From: Ilyomonas sp965219515
GTDB taxonomy: Bacteria > Bacteroidota > Bacteroidia > Chitinophagales > Chitinophagaceae
NCBI GenBank assembly: GCA_965219515.1
Contig: OZ244776.1
Location: 1,364,001 to 1,428,000 of the forward strand
Length of the DNA stretch: 64,000 bases
Reading direction: 5' to 3'
This document shows positions 1-8,921 of the stretch, in pieces (positions within the stretch are counted from its first letter, which is position 1; each line of letters begins with the position of its first letter). The notes beneath the pieces are model-generated. The model ran no database searches. It was not told the origin of the DNA and saw only the letters and a program-made list of their open reading frames with translations. The translations under genes and the position numbers were made by a program.

Positions 1-1
1 T

Positions 2-2182
2 ACGCCTTTTGATGAACCGAATCAAAAATTTGTAAGTCATGGTTTTGCCCCGTTGAACGACGCACCCGGCCACACGCAGTACGATGCCAGAAGAAGCGCA
101 GGAAACACCAATGATCTGCGGGGAAAAATTCTTCGCATTGTAGTAAAGGAAGACGGAACTTATACCATACCCAAAGGCAATTTGTTCGCCGAAGGCACAG
201 ATAAAACAAGACCCGAAATTTACGTGATGGGCGACCGCAATCCGTACCGCATATCGGTTGATCAGAAAAACGGATTTTTATATTGGGGAGAAGTTGGGCC
301 GGATTCTAATGTAGATAGTTTGAACACAAGAGGACCCAGAGGATACGATGAAATGAACCAGGCGCGAAAAGCCGGTTATTTTGGATGGCCGTTATTTATC
401 GGCAACAATTATCCGTATGTTTCTTATAATTATATTACCGGCGAAACGGGCAAGCCCTTTGATGCGGCGCATCCAAAAAATTTATCGCAAAACAATACCG
501 GCTTAACCGATTTGCCGCCTGCGCAACCGGCATTTATCTGGTATCCGTACGGCACATCAAAAGAATTTCCGCAGTTTGGAAGCGGCGGCAGAACGGCGAT
601 GACAGGGCCGGTTTATTACACCGATCTATATCCCGAAAAAACAAGGCTGCCCGATTATTACAACGGAAAACTCTTTGTGTATGAATGGATGCGCGGCTGG
701 ATAAAAGTGGTAACCATGCAACCAAACGGCGACTTAGACAACATTGAGCCGTTTATGGCAGATACGAAATTCAATAATCCGTCTGATATGGAAGTTGGAC
801 CAGACGGTAAATTATACATCGTTGAATATGGCAGCGGCTGGTTTGCCAAAAACGCGGATGCGGGTTTGGTAAGAATTGATTTTAATAACGGCAACCGCGC
901 ACCAAAAATTACCGGCATACAGGTAAACAAAACATCGGGTTCGCTTCCGCTTTCCATTGAAGCAACCGTAGGTGCAAGAGACCCCGATAACGACAAACTG
1001 AGTTATATATGGCATGTAGGCGGCAAAACGGTGGAAACCAAAGAACCCAAGCTGCAAACAACGCTAAGCACGGCGGGCGATTATGCCATTTATGCAGAAG
1101 TGAAAGACGATAAAAATGCCGTTTCCAAAAGCAATATTCTTAGCGTATATGCCGGTAACGAGGCGCCTGTGGTGAGCATCAGTCTGAAAGGAAATAAAAC
1201 ATTTTATTTTCCAAATACGCCGGTAAAATATGACGTTGTTGTATCGGATAAAGAAGATGGAAAAATGGTTGATACCAGCCGCATGATGATAACGGCAGAT
1301 TACAGGGAAGGCAATGACAAAGCGAGTGTAGCGGAAGGTCATCAAATTGTATCGGAAGCCATGCAGGGCAAAAACCTGATGGAGTCGTTAGACTGTAAAG
1401 CCTGTCATAAAGTAAACGAAAAATCGGTGGGGCCGGCATTCGCTGCCGTTTCGGAACGGTATAAAAAAGAGGCCGGAGCAACAGTTTATCTCGCTAACAA
1501 AATCATCAAAGGTGGCGGCGGCGTTTGGGGCGATGCCGTTATGGCGGCACATCCCAATTTATCTGAAAGCGATGCGAAGCAAATTGTATTTTGGGTATTG
1601 TCTCTGGCAAACGAGCAACAGCAAAAATCGTTGCCCGTTGCCGGAACGGTTTCGCCAACCCTGCACAAACCCGCACTTGCAAACGGCATCTTGTATCTGA
1701 CGGCTACCTATACCGATGAAGGCGGTGGTGCTATCAAACCCTTAACGGGCACGGGTTACGCCACGCTACATAGCCCCACTGTATCGTTACAAAATATAAC
1801 GCATGTAAATGAGGCCTCGCCGATGTCTTATAACGGTATGGCTTTGCTCATACTGTCTTCACCGGATAGCTGGTTTGCGTTAGATAGCATAGACCTGAGC
1901 GGCATTGCAAAAGCAACAATCAGTGCCGGTTGGCAAGGCATTTTATCCGGCGTCAATGCTCTCGAGTTTCGCTTAGATACTCCGAACGGAAAGTTATTGG
2001 GACAATCAGTCATTCAAAGCAATGCGCCTGACGATAAAATGCCGGTTACGCAAAGAATAATCAACGTTTCTCTCGCCCCGGTAAACGATGGCAAAATGCA
2101 TACTTTATACGTCGTTAAAAAATCATCAGGCGACAAAACCATGCAGTCGGTTGCGGTATCCGGACTTACTTTTTCTTTTTAA
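2..2182 (+). CDS. Partial sugar dehydrogenase (GSDH-type) fused to PKD domain, cytochrome c and C-terminal CBM-like domain
   Basis: The frame is open from the left edge, so the true start and any signal peptide are outside the window. The first ~290 residues match the glucose/sorbosone dehydrogenase-like beta-propeller of Bacteroidota (NTNDLRGKILRI, RNPYRISVD, GWGEVGPD-like and RKAGYFGWP blocks). A PKD-type domain follows (NRAPKITGI to SVYAGNEAP). Next is a cytochrome c domain with a CKACH haem-binding motif encoded at 1394-1408 and a Met (AVMAAHP) suited to be the distal ligand. The last ~150 residues look like a carbohydrate-binding beta-sandwich. Known relatives are secreted or periplasmic proteins thought to oxidise sugars and pass electrons to the haem; the substrate here cannot be read. 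The gene ends at TAA just before a strong terminator. Confidence 0.85.
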   Translation, partial: TPFDEPNQKFVSHGFAPLNDAPGHTQYDARRSAGNTNDLRGKILRIVVKEDGTYTIPKGNLFAEGTDKTRPEIYVMGDRNPYRISVDQKNGFLYWGEVGPDSNVDSLNTRGPRGYDEMNQARKAGYFGWPLFIGNNYPYVSYNYITGETGKPFDAAHPKNLSQNNTGLTDLPPAQPAFIWYPYGTSKEFPQFGSGGRTAMTGPVYYTDLYPEKTRLPDYYNGKLFVYEWMRGWIKVVTMQPNGDLDNIEPFMADTKFNNPSDMEVGPDGKLYIVEYGSGWFAKNADAGLVRIDFNNGNRAPKITGIQVNKTSGSLPLSIEATVGARDPDNDKLSYIWHVGGKTVETKEPKLQTTLSTAGDYAIYAEVKDDKNAVSKSNILSVYAGNEAPVVSISLKGNKTFYFPNTPVKYDVVVSDKEDGKMVDTSRMMITADYREGNDKASVAEGHQIVSEAMQGKNLMESLDCKACHKVNEKSVGPAFAAVSERYKKEAGATVYLANKIIKGGGGVWGDAVMAAHPNLSESDAKQIVFWVLSLANEQQQKSLPVAGTVSPTLHKPALANGILYLTATYTDEGGGAIKPLTGTGYATLHSPTVSLQNITHVNEASPMSYNGMALLILSSPDSWFALDSIDLSGIAKATISAGWQGILSGVNALEFRLDTPNGKLLGQSVIQSNAPDDKMPVTQRIINVSLAPVNDGKMHTLYVVKKSSGDKTMQSVAVSGLTFSF

Positions 2183-2195
2183 TAAAAACAGGAGG

Positions 2196-2236
2196 AAAAC
2201 AGGAAGGAAAGAGAAGCTCCTTCCTGTTTTATTTTA
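2196..2236 (+). terminator. Rho-independent terminator
   Basis: A perfect 13-bp stem (2196-2208 with 2218-2230, AAAACAGGAAGGA arm) closes a 9-nt loop and runs into TTTTATTTTAT. It lies 13 nt after the stop of the dehydrogenase gene and ends only a few bases before the next ATG at 2243. Confidence 0.85.
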
Positions 2237-2242
2237 TCATAC

Positions 2243-3259
2243 ATGAAAGCAAATCTTTCTTTTGCCCTTATCGGTTGCGGTAAAATCGGCAGCCGCCATG
2301 CGGCGCATATGAATCGTTTGGGGAGGCTGGTTGCCGTATGCGATATTGATACCGGTAAAGCAAAAAATCTGGCCGATGATTTTACTGCCGGATGTTTTAC
2401 TTCGATAGATGAATTATTATATAAAACCAAACCCGATGTTGTTGCAGTATGTACGCCAAACGCACTTCATGCAGCGCATACCATAGCATCGCTACAAAGC
2501 GGCTGTCATGTGATTTGCGAGAAACCGATGGCCATTTCTTCCCTTGATTGTTTACAGATGATACAGGAAGCGGAAAAAGCGAACAAGCGTTTATTCATCG
2601 TAAAGCAAAACCGCTTTAATGAAGCGGTTACCGAAGTAAAAAAACTACTCAATGTAAAAGCGTTAGGAACCATTTACAGCTTTCAGATAAACGGATTCTG
2701 GAACCGGAACGATGATTATTACATCAATAGCTGGCATGGAAAAAAAGAGATGGATGGCGGAACGTTGTTTACACAATTCAGCCATTTTATAGACATTTTA
2801 TATTGGTATCTGGGAGATGTTGCTGCTGTAAAATCTTACATTACCAATGCGGCGCACTCGTCAGTAATTCAAACGGAAGATACCGGAACAGCCATTATTA
2901 AAATGCAAAATGGCGCAATCGGAACGCTGAATTATACGGTAAACAGCTTTGCCGAAAATATGGAAGGTTCCATTACATTGTTTGGAGAAAAAGGCACCGT
3001 AAAAATTGGCGGACAATATTTGAATACCATCGCTTACCAACGTATTGAAGGAACAATTATTGGTGAAGTAAAACAGACATCAGCCAACAATTACGGCAGT
3101 TACAAAGGCAGCATGAGTAACCATGATAAAGTATATGAAAACGTGATAGAAGTTTTGTGCCATGATGGCATAATCAGCACAAACGCTACCGAAGGCTTAA
3201 AAACGGTAGAAATTATTGAAAAAATATATGCGGCAAATGAATTAAAAATCAGCGAATAG
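2243..3259 (+). CDS. Gfo/Idh/MocA oxidoreductase, WlbA/WbpB-like (UDP-N-acetyl-2-amino-2-deoxyglucuronate dehydrogenase type)
   Basis: The 338-residue protein opens with a Rossmann motif (ALIGCGKIGSRHA, about residues 8-20) and has the family EKP motif (CEKPMAIS, near residue 93) that places the catalytic lysine. The second domain carries NRFN, GFWNRN and a GGTLFTQFSHFIDILYW block, typical of WlbA/WbpB enzymes that oxidise UDP-N-acetylglucosaminuronate during O-antigen sugar synthesis. Gfo/Idh assignments to a single substrate are unsafe from sequence alone. It is followed after 18 nt by the histidine kinase gene. The upstream terminator sits almost on its start codon, so its own promoter is not obvious. 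Confidence 0.8.
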   Translation: MKANLSFALIGCGKIGSRHAAHMNRLGRLVAVCDIDTGKAKNLADDFTAGCFTSIDELLYKTKPDVVAVCTPNALHAAHTIASLQSGCHVICEKPMAISSLDCLQMIQEAEKANKRLFIVKQNRFNEAVTEVKKLLNVKALGTIYSFQINGFWNRNDDYYINSWHGKKEMDGGTLFTQFSHFIDILYWYLGDVAAVKSYITNAAHSSVIQTEDTGTAIIKMQNGAIGTLNYTVNSFAENMEGSITLFGEKGTVKIGGQYLNTIAYQRIEGTIIGEVKQTSANNYGSYKGSMSNHDKVYENVIEVLCHDGIISTNATEGLKTVEIIEKIYAANELKISE

Positions 3260-3277
3260 AATAGTAGGAAACGGCAA

Positions 3278-6145
3278 ATGTTTCTTGTTTTTTTAATCCG
3301 AAAAAACAGGGTAATACATCCGATTATTTTTAATCTTTTTTCAATTCCCGTTTCACGGCAACAAATTAGATTTGCTCTTATATTCATTACACATAACCAA
3401 CCTGTTCATTACGTGAATGTAAAAGACATCCGGTTTGACTTTTTTCTTCAAACGGCGCCACCGACCATTGTGCTAACACCGAATGCACCATCATTTACTA
3501 TTATTACGGCTAATGAAGCTTTTTTAACTGCTACCGAAACTAAACTTGCCAACATAACAGGCATGGATTTTTTACACGTTTTTCCGCAAAATCCTTTACA
3601 ACCCAAGGATAGCAACGAACAAAACCTACTCAACAGTCTAATAAAAGCGATACAAAGCAAACAAAAAACAACACTTGAAGGTCATCGTTACGATATACGA
3701 ATTCGTGAAACGAAGAATTGGGAAATCCGTTATTGGACTGCCACCAATTCGCCGATTGTAAATGATGCCGGGGAAGTAGAGTGCCTTATTCATATTACTC
3801 AGGATATTACAGCCGCTTACAGCCTGGCAAAAAAAGAAAGAATCGCTTTAGACGTAGCCGAAGCGCAACGCAAACAATTACACGAAGCGTATCAGCAGGC
3901 ACCGGTTGGCATCGGCTTACTAAGGGGCAGAGAATTAAAAATTGAGTTTGGCAACGACAGCATTTTGCAGGTATTGGGAAAAAAGGAAGAAATTATCGGA
4001 AAGACCGTCGCCAGTGCGATTCCCGAACTGGAAAATCAACCTTTTCTTGAAATTTTAGACAAAGTATTTACGAGTGGCAAAACGTATTATGGTAATGCCA
4101 TGCCAGCTTTGTTTGAGCAAAATGAAAAGCTTCAGCAAGGCTTCTATAATTTTATTTATCATCCTTTAAAAAACGCAGATGGCGAAACTACCGGTATCAT
4201 GGTTATCGGCATAAACGTTACGAAAGAAATAATTACACGAAAAGAGTTAGAACAAAGCATAGAGCAAAAAAGCAGGGTTGAGGAAGCACTGCGCAGCAAT
4301 CAGGCCCGCCTGCAGGGAATTTTAGATACAATGGCGGAAGGCGTAGCCATATCGGATGCGGAAGGAAATTTTGTTTATACCAACCCTACTGCGGAACGCA
4401 TGATTGGCATCAGCAAAAAAGATTTAAAATCCCGGGTTTATAACGATGAAAAATGGCTCAATCTAAGGCTTGATGGTTCTTTGCTTCCGATAGAAGAACA
4501 CCCGCTTACGATGGTGCTAACCAAACAAAAACCTGTTTGCGATTGTGAAATCGGTATTCAGTTAGCCCAAAACAAACGCATTTTCATTTCGATAAATGCG
4601 GCGCCCATGTTTAATGCAGAAGGTGAACTTACCGGTTGTATTTCAACGTTTACCGATGTTACGCACCGCCGAAAACTTATAAACCGTTTGGCAGAAAGCG
4701 AAAGCTTTTTTCGTGGCATGTTCGAGCAGGCGCCATTGGGCATGTGTTTGCTGAGAGGAAAAGAACAGATTATTGAAGCGGTGAACGATAACATATTGAA
4801 AATATGGGGGTATAAAAAAGAAGAAGTGATTGGTTTGCCTCAGCGAACGGCTCGTCCCGAACTAATGGATCAGGGCGTATTGGAATGGCTTGATGAGGTA
4901 TTTGTAACAGGCAAAACACGCCGGAATAATGAACTGAAAGTAAAGCTTCGTAACCGGGCTGGCGGCATCAGGGAAGCTGTGGTAAATTCAGTATATCAAC
5001 CTATTACCGATGGCAATGGCGAAGTGATTGGCGTATTGATGATAACCGATGAGATTACAGAAAAGTATTTTGAAAAACAACAGGCATTGCACACACAGGA
5101 AATGTTTAAGCTGGCGGTAGAATCCGCTGCTTTAGGCACCTGGTATTATGATATTGAGTCGGGCGATTTTGTACCTTCTGTTCGGCTAAAAGAAATATAC
5201 GGTTTTGGAGCGGATGAAGAAATGTCTTACAATAATGTCGTTTTGCAAATATGTGAAGAGTATAAAGGCAATGTAATGAAAGTGGTGCGTAACGCCTACG
5301 AAAGCGGAGAAGCTTATGATCTCGAATATCCTGTTTATACGCATCGCGAAAAACTAATACGATGGGTAAAATCTACGGGCAAAATTTATCCGGCACAAGA
5401 TGGCAAACCTGCCCGGTTTTCAGGCACTTTTTTAGACATTACCGAGCGTAAAACGGACGACATCCGCAAGAACGATTTTATTGCTATGGTGAGCCATGAG
5501 CTTAAGACACCGTTAACGTCAATGAAAGCTTTTTTGCAGGTAGTGCAACTGATGGAGAAAGAACAGACCGGAGATAGCAAAAACCTGATGGAAAAGGCAG
5601 ATCAGCAAATTAACAAAATGACCAATCTGATCAATAGTTTTCTCAATATATCGCGGTTGGATGCCGGAAAAATTCAATTGGACAAAAGCCGGTTTACAAT
5701 GGATAAACTAATTAAAAATATAACTGATGATATGTCTTTTGCCATAAAGGAACATCACATTATGTATCAGTCATGCCATGCCGGATTCGTGTTTGCCGAT
5801 TATGAAAAAATGGGTCAGGTATTAAACAATTTCATTAGCAACGCAGCAAAATATTCAAGCCGGGGAACGGTTATTACAATTGAATGCCATGAAAAAAACA
5901 ACTTTGTACAGGTTTGCGTAAAAGATAACGGCAGAGGCATTGCCGCGCATCATAGAGAACATTTGTTCGACCGGTTTTACCACGTACAAAACAAAGATAA
6001 TTCAACTGTTTCCGGCTTTGGTATCGGACTTTATTTGTGTGCGGAAATTGTGCACCGGCACGATGGCAAAATTTGGGTAGAAAGCGATGAAGGCAAAGGT
6101 AGCACCTTCTTTTTTGAAATACCTGTTGAAATAAATGCACCTTAA
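3278..6145 (+). CDS. Multi-PAS sensor histidine kinase without receiver domain
   Basis: The 955-residue protein is a chain of about five PAS/PAC modules (roughly residues 50-175, 195-325, 340-465, 475-600 and 610-725). These are recognisable by repeated blocks such as QAPVGIGLLRG, QAPLGMCLLRG, VYTNPTAERMIG and FSGTFLDITERK. A HisKA domain follows with phospho-acceptor His740 in FIAMVSHELKTPL. The HATPase has an N box (NNFISNAAKYS), a G1 box (DNGRGIA) and a G2 box (GFGIGLYL). There is no receiver domain and no adjacent response regulator. No clear membrane segment is seen, apart from hydrophobic stretches in the first 40 residues. An AGGAAA sequence stands before ATG 3278, but PAS homology begins near residue 46, so an in-frame GTG at 3413 is a possible alternative start. 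Confidence 0.88.
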   Translation: MFLVFLIRKNRVIHPIIFNLFSIPVSRQQIRFALIFITHNQPVHYVNVKDIRFDFFLQTAPPTIVLTPNAPSFTIITANEAFLTATETKLANITGMDFLHVFPQNPLQPKDSNEQNLLNSLIKAIQSKQKTTLEGHRYDIRIRETKNWEIRYWTATNSPIVNDAGEVECLIHITQDITAAYSLAKKERIALDVAEAQRKQLHEAYQQAPVGIGLLRGRELKIEFGNDSILQVLGKKEEIIGKTVASAIPELENQPFLEILDKVFTSGKTYYGNAMPALFEQNEKLQQGFYNFIYHPLKNADGETTGIMVIGINVTKEIITRKELEQSIEQKSRVEEALRSNQARLQGILDTMAEGVAISDAEGNFVYTNPTAERMIGISKKDLKSRVYNDEKWLNLRLDGSLLPIEEHPLTMVLTKQKPVCDCEIGIQLAQNKRIFISINAAPMFNAEGELTGCISTFTDVTHRRKLINRLAESESFFRGMFEQAPLGMCLLRGKEQIIEAVNDNILKIWGYKKEEVIGLPQRTARPELMDQGVLEWLDEVFVTGKTRRNNELKVKLRNRAGGIREAVVNSVYQPITDGNGEVIGVLMITDEITEKYFEKQQALHTQEMFKLAVESAALGTWYYDIESGDFVPSVRLKEIYGFGADEEMSYNNVVLQICEEYKGNVMKVVRNAYESGEAYDLEYPVYTHREKLIRWVKSTGKIYPAQDGKPARFSGTFLDITERKTDDIRKNDFIAMVSHELKTPLTSMKAFLQVVQLMEKEQTGDSKNLMEKADQQINKMTNLINSFLNISRLDAGKIQLDKSRFTMDKLIKNITDDMSFAIKEHHIMYQSCHAGFVFADYEKMGQVLNNFISNAAKYSSRGTVITIECHEKNNFVQVCVKDNGRGIAAHHREHLFDRFYHVQNKDNSTVSGFGIGLYLCAEIVHRHDGKIWVESDEGKGSTFFFEIPVEINAP

Positions 6146-6183
6146 AAACAAAAATTAAAAATCTTTGCTTTATGGCAGTTGCG

Positions 6184-6393
6184 CTATGCAATTGTTATGC
6201 AACCTGTTTGTTTATCTAAGGAATTACAAAGCTCAAAACCGGCAAAAGAGTAATCGTCATTTACACTTTCCTCTTCTTTGCTTTTTTTCATCTTCGCAAG
6301 CATCATCATGCTTATCACATTCAGAATAAACAATGAGGCAATAACGATAACAAATACAGGGAATACAAGGCTGTAGGTAACAATCGTTTTCAT
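6184..6393 (-). CDS. Small single-span membrane protein, unknown function
   Basis: I chose the internal ATG at 6393, which gives 69 residues starting MKTIVTYSLVFPVF. A longer frame begins at 6495, but its first 34 residues look like translated leader. One strong membrane helix spans about residues 5-32 (VFPVFVIVIASLFILNVISMMML). After it comes a Lys-rich stop-transfer (KMKKSK) and an acidic, soluble tail of about 30 residues. It is convergent with the histidine kinase gene and lies downstream of tmRNA on the same strand, separated from it by a terminator. The family is not recognised; the call rests on frame, hydrophobic pattern and start context only. Confidence 0.5.
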   Translation of the reverse strand: MKTIVTYSLVFPVFVIVIASLFILNVISMMMLAKMKKSKEEESVNDDYSFAGFELCNSLDKQTGCITIA

Positions 6394-6565
6394 AAAAATG
6401 GATTTTAAAATTTGATATTGTTTTTTTCTGTCTGATAGTAAGACGCATTTACATTTCAAGCATAATGCCGATAAAATGAGGTTGAAAATGAACAAGTTAA
6501 AGAAAAGCGAATAAAATTCAGTTTCATTTTCGGAAAAAAAGGGTGAGAGCGGGAAGTCAATAATG

Positions 6566-6608
6566 CCTTTTTTTATAAAAAAAGCGTTACGAAAAATCGT
6601 AACGCTTT
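6566..6608 (-). terminator. Rho-independent terminator of tmRNA
   Basis: A 12-bp perfect stem (6581-6592 with 6597-6608, AAAGCGTTACGA arm) closes a 4-nt loop. Read on the minus strand it continues into TTTTATAAAAAAAGG, just after the tmRNA 3' end. Confidence 0.85.
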
Positions 6609-6618
6609 AGTTTTCCGG

Positions 6619-6993
6619 TGGAGCTGAGGGGAGTCGAACCCCTGTCCAAACATCTTTGCCATAAGCTTTCTACATGCTTAGCTTATTATTACTTGTCGGG
6701 ATAAAACAGGAAACAAACCAACCGATTATATCCGTAGCTGTATGTTTCTTTTGCAACCGTCACAGCCTTCGGTTACAGCAGTCTGTGTTTGAGTTTGTGT
6801 CGGCGGCGGAGCGAGGTAACAGACCAACCATGCCCAACGCGGCCCTAATGACTATCTAATCACTGATTAGGCAGCCATGGCATACGAAGTATTGCCATTT
6901 AATGTTTGAACCTTCAGATTAAAGTGCTAATGATACAACGCACTGCATGCTTACACCTACCGCAACGTATGCTGTCAAAACCAGTACAGCCCC
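6619..6993 (-). ncRNA. ssrA: tmRNA (SsrA), one-piece
   Basis: Both ends of the tRNA-like domain are visible on the minus strand. The 5' end reads GGGGCTGTACTGGTTTTGAC, and the 3' end carries a T-arm (AGGGGTTCGACTCCCCT) followed by CAGCTCC and a discriminator A. The 7-bp acceptor stem GGGGCUG/CAGCUCC pairs fully with one G-U. The genome gives CCG after the discriminator, so the terminal CCA is not fully encoded. The RNA is about 375 nt and one-piece (not permuted). It rescues stalled ribosomes together with SmpB, which is not in this window. A terminator follows, and a candidate promoter lies about 44 nt upstream. Confidence 0.97.
6867..6896 (-). other. tmRNA proteolysis-tag reading frame (GNTSYAMAA-stop)
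   Basis: Read on the minus strand, GGC AAT ACT TCG TAT GCC ATG GCT GCC TAA gives GNTSYAMAA. The length (9) and the G-start/YAxAA-end match tags known from Bacteroidota such as GETNYALAA. GGC as the resume codon is inferred from that match; the frame upstream is also open. Confidence 0.85.
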
Positions 6994-7036
6994 ATTCTAT
7001 GTTAGTTGAATGATATACGATGTTAGATTGGGACTG

Positions 7037-7044
7037 CAAATTTA
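7037..7044 (-). promoter_or_regulatory. Candidate -7 promoter element for tmRNA
   Basis: The minus strand reads TAAATTTG, an exact fit to the Bacteroidota -7 consensus TAnnTTTG, about 43 nt before the mature tmRNA 5' end. This is consistent with a short trimmed leader. A -33 TTG lies upstream, but with short spacing. Confidence 0.45.
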
Positions 7045-7107
7045 TATAATCTTGCAATCAATTGGGGTTTTACACACAAAAACTCACGCTAAAATTTATT
7101 TTACCAG

Positions 7108-8916
7108 ATGAAAAATGAAAAAGCGCCGGACGTATTTTACACAAAACAAATTGAAGATTTAAAAGCTAAGTTGCGCATGATAAATCAAAAAAGGCAGCGT
7201 ATAGCATGGCAAAGGTTGTTTACTGTTTTGCTTTGCTTTTTTGTTGTGTATGGCACATGGAATGTTGCGGCGGTTTGGATAATTGTTGCTGAAATTGTAA
7301 TTGGACTAACAGTTTTTTTATTGATTGTTTCGAAAGATGCGGACGCAAAAAACGAAATGACCAACTCTCAGCAGTTGATAACCATAAATGAAAAGGAAAT
7401 AAATATTCTCAATCATAATTATCAACAGTACGAAACCGGCGAGGCGTTTTTGCCCGATCATCACATTTATGCAGAAGATCTGGATATTTTTGGCAAAGCT
7501 TCTTTGTATCAATATGTAAACCGCTGCACCACGCAACAGGGAAAGCAATTGCTTGCCAGCCGCTTGCTGTATCCGTTATCAAAACAGCAAATTGAAAGCG
7601 AGCAGCAAGCCATTGAAGAAATAAAAAACAAAACCGGTTTTCTTCAGCAGTTACAGGCTTATGGTTTAGCCAATCCGCTTTTTTTATCTACCGAAAAAAA
7701 AATAAACGAATGGCTTCAATCTCCTTTGTTGTTTACAAATAAAAAATGGTCGTGGCTGGCTGCCTTTTTTCCTTTTTTTACAATCGCTTTTTTGTTTTTG
7801 TACATGATTGATATTGTTCCCGCCGGTTTGTTTTACCTCGTTCTTTTCGGTTGCTATCTGTTTTCATTTTTTATCAGCAGCAAAATAAACAGCACGTATG
7901 AGCTGCTGTCTCATTCCGCAAGACAAACGGAAACGCTTCAAAAACAGCTTTCTCTCATCGAAAACGAAAGTTTTACCTCCGAAAAAATGCTTCGTTTGCA
8001 ACAACAGCTTGTAAGCGGACTTGGCAGCCAAACCTCGGCTGAAATAAAAAAGCTGTATAAAGTTTTAAACCGCTTCGACATCCGGCTTAATCATTTCGCT
8101 TTCTTTTTTTTAAATACCTTATTTCTGTGGGATTTGCAACAGTTGTTGTCGCTAAACAAATGGCGGCGGCAAAACAGTAAAAATGTAGCAAGCTGGTTTT
8201 CGGTTATGGCAGAAACAGAAGTGAGCAGCAGCTTCGGCGTACTGGCGTTTAACAAACCCGGCTGGTGCATGCCCGTTGTTACAAATGAGTTTTTTAGATG
8301 TAATGGAGAAAATCTCGGCCATCCGTTGTTACCGGAAGAAAAACGGGTTGACAATTCCTTTTCTTTAAATGGAAAAGGAAAAATCGGCATCATTACCGGA
8401 TCGAACATGGGAGGGAAAAGCACTTTTTTAAGAAGCCTGGGGATTAATATTGTACTGGCATTTGCGGGCGCGCCGGTTTGCGCAGAAAGTTTTTCCGTTA
8501 CGGTTGTAAAATTGATGAGCAGCATGAGAATTGCCGATAATCTTGCGGAAAGCACATCAACTTTTTATGCAGAACTGAAAAAACTGAAAGCCATTATAAA
8601 AGCGGTAAATAACAACGAAAATGCATTCATCTTATTAGATGAAATTTTGCGGGGAACCAACTCGTTAGACCGACATGCTGGCTCCGTAGCTTTGCTAAAA
8701 CAGTTGATTCAAAAAGAAGCCGTGGCGCTCATTGCCACACACGATATAGAACTGGCAAAACTTGAGTTGGAATACCCGAAAGCCATTCACAACTATCATT
8801 TTGATGTGCAGGCAGAAGGCAGTGAATTGTATTTTGATTATAAATTAAAAACGGGTATTTGCCGCAGCATGAACGCCTCTATTCTGATGAAAAATATTGG
8901 TATTGAATTAGATTAA
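7108..8916 (+). CDS. Membrane-anchored MutS-family ATPase
   Basis: The protein has 602 residues, much shorter than mismatch-repair MutS (about 850), and lacks the mismatch-binding N-terminal domain. About four hydrophobic helices are visible, in pairs near residues 31-75 and 213-258, which is unusual for MutS but known in a Bacteroidota subfamily. The C-terminal ATPase has a Walker A (GSNMGGKST from residue 431), an STFYAEL signature near 490 and a Walker B with LLDE (Asp about 511) followed by RGTN. An IATHDIELA switch block follows. The family relationship to MutS is clear; a role in mismatch repair is not, and MutS2- or MutS-like proteins may act in recombination control. It is divergent from tmRNA and convergent with the next gene, ending 5 nt from it. 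Confidence 0.88.
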   Translation: MKNEKAPDVFYTKQIEDLKAKLRMINQKRQRIAWQRLFTVLLCFFVVYGTWNVAAVWIIVAEIVIGLTVFLLIVSKDADAKNEMTNSQQLITINEKEINILNHNYQQYETGEAFLPDHHIYAEDLDIFGKASLYQYVNRCTTQQGKQLLASRLLYPLSKQQIESEQQAIEEIKNKTGFLQQLQAYGLANPLFLSTEKKINEWLQSPLLFTNKKWSWLAAFFPFFTIAFLFLYMIDIVPAGLFYLVLFGCYLFSFFISSKINSTYELLSHSARQTETLQKQLSLIENESFTSEKMLRLQQQLVSGLGSQTSAEIKKLYKVLNRFDIRLNHFAFFFLNTLFLWDLQQLLSLNKWRRQNSKNVASWFSVMAETEVSSSFGVLAFNKPGWCMPVVTNEFFRCNGENLGHPLLPEEKRVDNSFSLNGKGKIGIITGSNMGGKSTFLRSLGINIVLAFAGAPVCAESFSVTVVKLMSSMRIADNLAESTSTFYAELKKLKAIIKAVNNNENAFILLDEILRGTNSLDRHAGSVALLKQLIQKEAVALIATHDIELAKLELEYPKAIHNYHFDVQAEGSELYFDYKLKTGICRSMNASILMKNIGIELD

Positions 8917-8921
8917 ACCGG

